Both the position numbers and the translations under genes were made by a program. The notes beneath the pieces were generated by a model. The model worked only from the letters and a program-made list of their open reading frames with translations, searched no databases and was not told the DNA's origin. From Roseibacillus sp. (GTDB taxonomy: Bacteria > Verrucomicrobiota > Verrucomicrobiia > Verrucomicrobiales > Akkermansiaceae), in the NCBI GenBank assembly GCA_002709915.1, contig PARF01000073.1, positions 1 to 32,266 on the forward strand: 32,266 nucleotides of DNA, written 5' to 3'. Below are positions 10,346-17,374 of the stretch, in pieces. How positions within the stretch are numbered: position 1 is the first letter of the stretch; each line of letters starts with the position of its first letter.

Positions 10346-12141
10346 ATGGCGATCCGCGGGAAGGCCCGCTCGACGGACGGGTATTCCCCTGATACATCGG
10401 CTGACGTGAATCCTTCCCGGATCCTTGCCAGGTCGACGTTTCTGCTGGTAACCCTGATCGGCTGTCCCAGCTCGGTGGCGGCGGAGAAACCCAATATCCT
10501 GTTCATTGCCATTGATGACCTGAACGACTGGGTAGGTTGCCTGGCAGGCCATCCCCAGGCCCGGACCCCGAACCTGGATCGCCTGGCATCCTCGGGTCTT
10601 CTGTTCACGAATGCACACTGCCCTGCCCCGGCCTGCAACCCTTCCCGCACGTCCGTCTTTACCGGGATCTCGCCTCATCGCTCCGGACTTTACCGCAATG
10701 GGCAGAGGATGCGGGAGGTCCTTCCCAACGCGGAACTGCTTCCGCGGACCTTTTCCCGGGCAGGCTACTGGTCTGCGGGGTCAGGAAAGATGCTGCATTA
10801 CTTTATCGATGCGCCCTCCTGGGACGAATACTTCCCGGCGGCTGAAACGGAGAATCCCTTCCCCCGGACGCTCTATCCGGACAAGCGGCCCTTGAGTCTG
10901 CCGCGTGGTGGACCTTGGCAGTATATCGAGACGGACTGGGGTCCACTCGAAGCCACTGATGAGGAGTTTGGGGGAGACTATCTCGTTGCCGACTGGGTGG
11001 GACGTCAGCTGGGAAAAGAGCACAACAGGCCCTTCTTCCTCGCCTGTGGAATCTATCGCCCTCATGAGCCCTGGTTTGTGCCACGAAACTATTTTGAGGC
11101 CTTCCCTCTCGAGAAGATCCAACTGCCGCCGGGCTACCGGAAGGACGATCTTGAGGATCTTCCGGAGGAGGGCCAAAGGATGGGCCCCAACCGTTACTTT
11201 GCCCATATTCAGTCGCAGGGTCAGTGGAAGCAGGCGATCCAGGGATATCTCGCCTCCATTTATTTCGCGGACACCATGCTGGGGCGAGTGATGGAGGCCC
11301 TTGAGAATGGACCCAATGCGGACAATACCATCGTGGTGCTGTGGTCCGATCACGGCTGGCACCTCGGGGAAAGCAGCACTGGCAGAAGTTTACGGCTTGG
11401 CGGGCCTGCACCCGGGTACCCCTCATTATACGGGTGCCCAAGGGAAGTCCGGGTCTTCCCGGCGGCACGCTCCCGGCGACCTGCACGAGGCCGGTGAGTT
11501 TAGTCAGTCTCGCGCCTACATTGCTCGAACTTGTCGGTCTGCCTCCTGTGAAGGTTCATGATGGCCAGAGCCTGTGCCCGCTCCTGCAGAATCCCGCCCG
11601 GGAGTGGCCGCATTCGGCCCTCACCTTCCTCGATTTACCCGGCAGCTATGGCCTGAGCACGGAGCACTGGCGCTATATCCGCTATGCAGGCGGTGGAGAA
11701 GAACTCTACGATATCCAAACGGATCCCTACGAGTGGCATAACCTTGCCACCAAGAAGGCCCATCGCGGAACCTTGGAGCAGATGCGTGCAATGGGCCCGA
11801 AGGAGTTTGCCCCATTGAAGCAACCCGCAGTGAGGAATCTACCGGCTCTCGAGTGGAGAAAATTGAAGGCAGGCGAGGCTGCTCCCCCTTCCAGACCGGA
11901 TGGTAATCCCTTCAATGTGGTCTTCGTGAATTCGAGTGATCGGGAGGTGAAACTCTTCTGGATCGATCGCGATGGAGGTCGCAAGCTCTACGGGTCTATT
12001 GCCCCGGGAGGGAAGCAGCGTCAGCAAACCCGTCCGGGTGCGATCTGGATGATCACGGATGTGAAAGAGGGCAGGAATCAGCCGCTGGGATATTTCCGGG
12101 TGGAGGATCGCGCGGCACGGGCAGTGGTGCCCGGGCATTGA
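10346..12141 (+). pseudogene. Type I sulfatase (iduronate-2-sulfatase-like) with C-terminal VHL-beta-like domain, interrupted by an apparent 1-nt frameshift near 11370
   Basis: Frame 1 holds KPNILFIAIDDLNDW, CNPSRTS (C-x-P-S-R FGE motif) and SDHGWHLGE; the sequence then continues in the -1 frame as KQHWQKFTAW...VPLIIRVPKG...LAPTLLELVGLPPV...WRYIRYAGGGEELYDIQTDPYEWHNLA. Could be a true frameshift or a sequencing/assembly indel. Confidence 0.8.
11911..12138 (+). other. VHL-beta-like domain at the sulfatase C-terminus
   Basis: FNVVFVNSSDREVKLFWIDRDGGRKLYGSIAPGGKQRQQTRPGAIWMITDVKEG aligns by eye with human VHL [51 protein letters not shown]. Confidence 0.75.
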
Positions 12142-12172
12142 GGAGACTTGTTCGAAGGTTGGCCTGCAGGGA

Positions 12173-13066
12173 TTAGCTCAGCTTCTCCAGTTCCTCCGAG
12201 AGTTCGGCAACCTTCGTGCGCAAGCTGGCGATTCGAGCCTCTCGCTCAATTTGGTCGCCTCCTTCGCTTCCCTGGCTCAAAAGTTCGTGCAACCGGCGAT
12301 CGGCAATCTCCTTTTGAGCCTCGTCCATGCCGTTGATGATCACCCCGATGACGAGGTTAAGCATGATCATGGTCCCCACGAGCACAAAGGAGACGAAATA
12401 GAAAGCCCCGAGGACGGGCTGGGCCTTGGGGACGACGGTTTGTCCCTCAATCGACTGGTTGTATCCCTCGTAGACGTCGGAGCCGAACATCTGAAGATAC
12501 ATTACGTCTGTCCAGTCCTCAAGGGTGACGACCCGGAAGAGTGAGAGCATAGAGGTCCACAACCCTCCGAAATGCACCGGGTCGTTGGCACCGAAGAGCA
12601 TGGTCCCAGCCACCGCGTAGATGTAAAAAACGAGAAAGAGCAGGATGCTGACATAAAACATCGAGGGCAGGCAGCGCAGAAGGGCAGAAACGATGAGCTG
12701 CAGGCGGGGAATCACGGAGACGAGGCGCAGCGTCCGAAAGAGTCGGAACAGGCGCAGCACGGGGGCGAATCCTCCCCCGAAGGGCACGAAGCAGACCGCC
12801 ACGATGAAAAAATCAAAGACGTTCCAGCCGTCGTAGAAAAAGCGCCATGGTCTCGGAGACGCAGCGATCATTTTGAGGACGATCTCAGCCACGAAAATAT
12901 AGAGAACGATGTTGTTGAGGACCTCGATTGTCGATCCGAGCTCGGCCATCAGAGAGGCACTTGTTTCCATTCCGACAAGGATGCCTGCGAAAACGATGAC
13001 TGTGATAATGAATCCGGTGAACCAAGGAGCCTCGACGGTTCGGCGGCAGAAATCAGGAATGTTCAC
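12173..13066 (-). CDS. Voltage-gated cation channel of the BacNav/NaChBac type (ion transport protein)
   Basis: Six TM segments; S4 [13 protein letters not shown] with four Arg at 3-residue spacing; pore with filter TLEDWTD; C-terminal coiled coil [24 protein letters not shown]. Confidence 0.9.
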   Translation of the reverse strand: MNIPDFCRRTVEAPWFTGFIITVIVFAGILVGMETSASLMAELGSTIEVLNNIVLYIFVAEIVLKMIAASPRPWRFFYDGWNVFDFFIVAVCFVPFGGGFAPVLRLFRLFRTLRLVSVIPRLQLIVSALLRCLPSMFYVSILLFLVFYIYAVAGTMLFGANDPVHFGGLWTSMLSLFRVVTLEDWTDVMYLQMFGSDVYEGYNQSIEGQTVVPKAQPVLGAFYFVSFVLVGTMIMLNLVIGVIINGMDEAQKEIADRRLHELLSQGSEGGDQIEREARIASLRTKVAELSEELEKLS

Positions 13067-13141
13067 GATGCTGGAGAGAGGTGGGGAAAAGTTCTACGAT
13101 GAATTCGCTCCTGAGTCGAGATACTGGCCTGTGCGCAATCC

Positions 13142-14245
13142 CTACGGCTTCTGGTAGACCCGGACCCAGTCAACCTGCATGGACTGGGGAAACAGAGTAA
13201 AGTCGTAAAGTTCGTTAGGGCGCTTCATGTCGGGTCCGGGGTCCTTCGGCCCCCACACCCCGAAATAGTTGCCCCCGATCGCAAGATTCAGGATGAGGTA
13301 GAAGGGATAGCCCTGGTAGATTTTCTTTCCTCCGAACCGGGTGGGGTCACCCAGTTTCAACCCGGGTCCCCATTCGTTGCCATCGAGCATGAAGATCAGT
13401 TGGTCGGCTGTCCATTTGCATCCGTAGGTATGATAGTCTGAGACATAGGACTTCTGGCCGGGCCGGGGCTGCAGGGAACCATCCAGCTTCTGGTTCGCGA
13501 TCCACTGTTTCGGATTGATTGCGCCATCGTAACGTCGGTAGTGGGAGTACCACCCGATATGGCCGACCGTCCACCTTTTGGCACTGGTATGATACACTGC
13601 CCCCGCGTGATAGAGGCGGGTGGCCCGGCCGGACATTTCCATGATATCAACCTCGCCGCTGTAGGGCCATGTGCTGCGAGCCCATTCGCGTTTCGCGTCG
13701 AGGGCGGACTTGTCCCAATATCCGTCGTAAGGGGCAGTAGAGGTCTCGGGTAGCATCCAGAAAGCGGGCCATACCGGGATGGCGGTTTTTCCGCCTCTTT
13801 CCGCGAGCGGATTCCTGATCCGGGCCTCGATGATGCCGCAGGTGAAGGAGTGAAGCTTTTCGGTGGTTAATTTGGCGGAGGCAAAGTCCTGCCCGTCCGT
13901 CTTTCCGGTAACTGGTCCTCCCGGTTTATCGCGGAGGGGGTAAACGGCTTTGGGATCATGGTGGGCAGTGATGGTCAAGCGGCCCCCCTTCACCCGGAAG
14001 GTTCGTCCTTCGGCATCGAGATAGGCCTGAGCTTCTCCATTCCCGTGTCCGTAGGTGCCGCGGGTTGGATCATCCATCGCACGCCACTTGCTTCGATCGA
14101 GTTTGTTCCCGGAAAATTCATCTTGCCAAACCAGCTCATAGTCCGGATGGGACGGGTGTGGGGATCCAGTGGTGGGCTCCTCTGCACCCGGGGAGGAAAG
14201 AGCGGGTGCCATTATGAGAAGGAGACGCATCGAGTGTGAAGGCAT
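13142..14245 (-). CDS. Glycoside hydrolase family 16 (laminarinase/beta-glucanase-like)
   Basis: Catalytic motif GEVDIMEM (ExDxxE); ELVWQDEFSG...LDRSKW; IEARIRNP; WPAFWMLP; YPFYLILNLAIGG; VDWVRVYQ. Confidence 0.9.
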   Translation of the reverse strand: MPSHSMRLLLIMAPALSSPGAEEPTTGSPHPSHPDYELVWQDEFSGNKLDRSKWRAMDDPTRGTYGHGNGEAQAYLDAEGRTFRVKGGRLTITAHHDPKAVYPLRDKPGGPVTGKTDGQDFASAKLTTEKLHSFTCGIIEARIRNPLAERGGKTAIPVWPAFWMLPETSTAPYDGYWDKSALDAKREWARSTWPYSGEVDIMEMSGRATRLYHAGAVYHTSAKRWTVGHIGWYSHYRRYDGAINPKQWIANQKLDGSLQPRPGQKSYVSDYHTYGCKWTADQLIFMLDGNEWGPGLKLGDPTRFGGKKIYQGYPFYLILNLAIGGNYFGVWGPKDPGPDMKRPNELYDFTLFPQSMQVDWVRVYQKP

Positions 14246-14400
14246 CGGGGGAGACTAGCAGTCGGCAGACGTCGCAACAAGAATCTGAACCCCCCTAATC
14301 TTCACTTTTAGCGCAGCACCCTGCTTGCACTCTGCCACGAGAGGGGTATTTCTCAGGGGTCGGATCAGCCGCCACCAGCAACCTCCCTTTGCAGAAATTC

Positions 14401-16122
14401 ATGCGTATCCTGCTCTGTCTTCTCGCCCTTCCCTTCTTCTGTCACGCAGCTCCGGAGGCTGCTGCCAGAGACAGGCCCAATGTCCTTCTCATCGTCTGTG
14501 ACGATCTGAACGATTACATCGAAACCCTGGGGGGACACCCACAGGCCCGGACGTCCAATATTCGCCGCCTTATCGAATCCGGGGTGTCTTTCACTCAGGC
14601 CCATTGTAATGTCCCGATCTGCAATCCATCTCGGGCCAGTTTCCCCACCGGGCTCTACCCGCACACTTCGGGTTGCTACGGCTTCGATCGCTGGGATGGT
14701 TACGAAGTTCTCAGGAACTCGCGGACGGTGATGGCTCACTTCCGTCATCACGGCTACCACGCCCTCGGCACCGGTAAGGTCATGCACAACCGGGGACAAA
14801 ACCAGTGGTCAGAGTTTGGTTATCTCTCAGACTATGGGCCCTTTGCCAATGATGGGCAGAAGACAGATGTGGCTCACCCGGATATCCCGAGTCCCTTCCG
14901 TGACGACTTCGGGGCGGTAGACGGTTCCTTTGGGCCGCTGCGCGATCTGGAGGGAACCCGCTTTATCTGGCGGACTGGGAACTGGGCGGGCAAGCGCGAG
15001 CTGAAATATCGGTCGGAGACCAATCGAGATCCGACCGGGGACGAGCTTAATGCGGATTGGGCCGTCAAGAAACTCGGGGCGCTGGCAGATGCCGGAAAAC
15101 CTTTCCTGATGGGTCTTGGGTTTATCCGCCCCCATACTCCTCTGATCGTTCCGCAGAAGTATTTTGATCTCTTTCCCCTTAATTCCATCAAACTGCCTGA
15201 GGTCCTCCCCGGGGACGTAGAGGATACCTTCAAGCACACCCTCGTCCCAGGCAGTGACGACCGCTCTGATGACCGCGGGCACAAGATGTACTCCTCCCTC
15301 ATCAAGTCCTTCAAGGGAGACCGGGATCTCGCCCTGCGCAAGTTTATTCAGGCCTATCTGGCCTCGGTGGCAAGCGTCGATGATCTCGTGGGTCAGGTTC
15401 TTAAAGTCGTGGATTCTTCTTCGCTGAAAGACAATACCATCATCGTCTTCACCTCCGACCATGGATGGGGCATGGGGGAGAAGGATTACCTCTACAAGAA
15501 TGCCCTCTGGCAGGAATCCACCCGGGTGCCCTTGGTGATTCGTGCTCCCGGGGTGAGCAAAGCGGGTGGGTCCTGCCCTCTGCCGGTCTCCCTCGTGGAC
15601 CTCTACCCGACGCTTCTCGACCTGTGTGGGTTGCCAGCCGATACCCGGATCAACTCGAAGGGACGTTCCCTTGATGGACACTCCCTCAAGCCTCTCCTCA
15701 TGGATCCAAAGGATGGTGAGTGGAACGGACCGGAAGCGGCCCTGACGGCGCTCTACAAGTGGGCGGATTACTACGACCCGGCTGGGCAGTCCTACTCCCA
15801 GCGCTACAAGGACTGGCGCTACGTGCGCTACGCCAACGGAAAGGAAGAACTCTATCATACTGCAGAGGACCCCCACGAATGGCACAACCTCGCCGGCAAG
15901 CCTGAGCAGGCCGGGAGGTTACAACGCTACCGTAAGGAACTCCTCGGGATTATCCCCTCAAGACCCCTCTCCGAAGAGCAGAAGGCCACACGATGGAAGA
16001 ATCAGTATTTCAAGAAGAACCCGTCCGCCGACACCAACAAGGATGGCAAACTTTCGTGGCCTGAGCTGAACGCCCACCGCGGTGTGAAGGATCCCGGAGG
16101 AGCCCAGAAGAAGGCGAAATGA
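14401..16122 (+). CDS. Type I sulfatase (iduronate-2-sulfatase-like) with C-terminal EF-hand loop
   Basis: RPNVLLIVCDDLNDY; CNPSRAS FGE motif; FTSDHGWGMGEKDYLYKNALWQESTRVPLVIRAPG; ATG at 14401 preferred over the TTG at 14389; C-terminal DTNKDGKLSWPE. Confidence 0.92.
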   Translation: MRILLCLLALPFFCHAAPEAAARDRPNVLLIVCDDLNDYIETLGGHPQARTSNIRRLIESGVSFTQAHCNVPICNPSRASFPTGLYPHTSGCYGFDRWDGYEVLRNSRTVMAHFRHHGYHALGTGKVMHNRGQNQWSEFGYLSDYGPFANDGQKTDVAHPDIPSPFRDDFGAVDGSFGPLRDLEGTRFIWRTGNWAGKRELKYRSETNRDPTGDELNADWAVKKLGALADAGKPFLMGLGFIRPHTPLIVPQKYFDLFPLNSIKLPEVLPGDVEDTFKHTLVPGSDDRSDDRGHKMYSSLIKSFKGDRDLALRKFIQAYLASVASVDDLVGQVLKVVDSSSLKDNTIIVFTSDHGWGMGEKDYLYKNALWQESTRVPLVIRAPGVSKAGGSCPLPVSLVDLYPTLLDLCGLPADTRINSKGRSLDGHSLKPLLMDPKDGEWNGPEAALTALYKWADYYDPAGQSYSQRYKDWRYVRYANGKEELYHTAEDPHEWHNLAGKPEQAGRLQRYRKELLGIIPSRPLSEEQKATRWKNQYFKKNPSADTNKDGKLSWPELNAHRGVKDPGGAQKKAK

Positions 16123-16248
16123 GAAGGCCAAATCGGAGAAAAAGCTGCGGCTTTGATGAAGTCTAAGTTGTGCCCTGAAGATAGTATTGGAGACGGTCGA
16201 GCGTTTGGTGGCTCGACTCCTGAGCTGGAATACGGAAGGTTCGGGGCG

Positions 16249-17361
16249 ATGATGAGGAGGGTGCTTCTTGGGCTGTTCGCTACTGCGGTGGTGGCGATGG
16301 CCTGTCAGGTCCCGGTCTTTCGCTTCGCGCTGGAGCGCTGGCCAGCGGACGAGTTCGCGCTGGTGGTGACCTCAGAGGGGGAGATGACAGGGGCGATAGG
16401 GGAGGCCTTGGATGTTCTTGATGAGGAGCTAAAGAGGGACAGTCAGGCAATCAATCTGAAGGTGCAGCGGGTTAACCTTGAGACCCTGACGGAGGCCGAG
16501 CTGGTGTCCCTGCCGGCGCTTGAGCATGCAGGGGAGGGGCCCACCCTGATCCTGATGCCACCAGCAAGCTGGAAGAGCAAGACGCCGGTCTGGACCGGGG
16601 ACGCTACAGTGGAGAATCTGTCCGGTCTGTTAGACTCCCCGCTGAGGCAGCGTTGTGGCGCCCATATCCTGAAAGGGGCATCGGCGGTCTGGATTCTGGT
16701 GGAGTCCGGAGATCCGGCGAAGGATGCCGCAGCCCGGTCGGTGATGGAGACCGGGGTGAAGGAGGCAGAGGCGACCTTGGAGATTCCGGAAGGCGTGATC
16801 CGGCGGGAGGATTTCAACAAGGAGTTCGAGAATATCGACCCGGACAATATTCTGCGATCGGGGATTCCCCTCAAGATTGACTTCGCGACCGAAGTGGTTT
16901 CCGCGGATGACCCATCGGAGGCCCTCTTTCTCTCGATGCTGATGCGGTCAGGAAATCGCATCCCCGGAGAGCCCCTGCTGGTGCCACTGTTCGGAAGGGG
17001 TCGGACCTTCGGAGGACTCACCGCGTCCCAGATGACACCGGAGCGCATTGTGGCAGCCAGCGAGTATTTGTGCGGGGCCTGTTCCTGCCAGGTCAAGGAA
17101 GGCAACCCGGGTTACGACCTGCTCTTTCGCCGGAACTGGGATCGCCTACTGGAGGTGGAGGAGATCACCGCGGACAGTGCGATCATCCAGCGCAACCTCG
17201 ATCGAGTTCTCTTTGGAGCAGAGGAGCCCAAGAAGGCGGATATCGCCGAAGAGGTGCGGGATCACAAGCCCCTCCTGATCGGGTTGGTGGTCTTCAACTT
17301 GGTAGCCTTCGGGGCTCTGAGTTATCTGCGGCGCCGTCATCGGCTGCGCGAGTCTTCCTGA
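16249..17361 (+). CDS. Uncharacterised protein with N- and C-terminal transmembrane segments and conserved-looking cysteines
   Basis: MMRRVLLGLFATAVVAMACQVPVFRFALERWPADEF at the N-terminus; EYLCGACSCQVKEGNPGYDLL; C-terminal TM LLIGLVVFNLVAFGALSYLRRRH; clean ORF between well-supported genes. Confidence 0.75.
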   Translation: MMRRVLLGLFATAVVAMACQVPVFRFALERWPADEFALVVTSEGEMTGAIGEALDVLDEELKRDSQAINLKVQRVNLETLTEAELVSLPALEHAGEGPTLILMPPASWKSKTPVWTGDATVENLSGLLDSPLRQRCGAHILKGASAVWILVESGDPAKDAAARSVMETGVKEAEATLEIPEGVIRREDFNKEFENIDPDNILRSGIPLKIDFATEVVSADDPSEALFLSMLMRSGNRIPGEPLLVPLFGRGRTFGGLTASQMTPERIVAASEYLCGACSCQVKEGNPGYDLLFRRNWDRLLEVEEITADSAIIQRNLDRVLFGAEEPKKADIAEEVRDHKPLLIGLVVFNLVAFGALSYLRRRHRLRESS

Positions 17362-17374
17362 GGAACAATGAACT

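Noticed and set aside
11366-11373. Programmed -1 frameshift site at GGGGAAAG
   Set aside because: Zero-frame codons GGG GAA AGC do not satisfy X-XXY-YYZ re-pairing; an indel is simpler.
12572-13102. 176-aa plus-strand ORF rich in H/D/E/K
   Set aside because: Antisense to the BacNav channel; the composition reflects the complement of hydrophobic TM codons.
14827-15885. 352-aa minus-strand ORF
   Set aside because: Antisense to the intact sulfatase with catalytic motifs; no recognisable domain.
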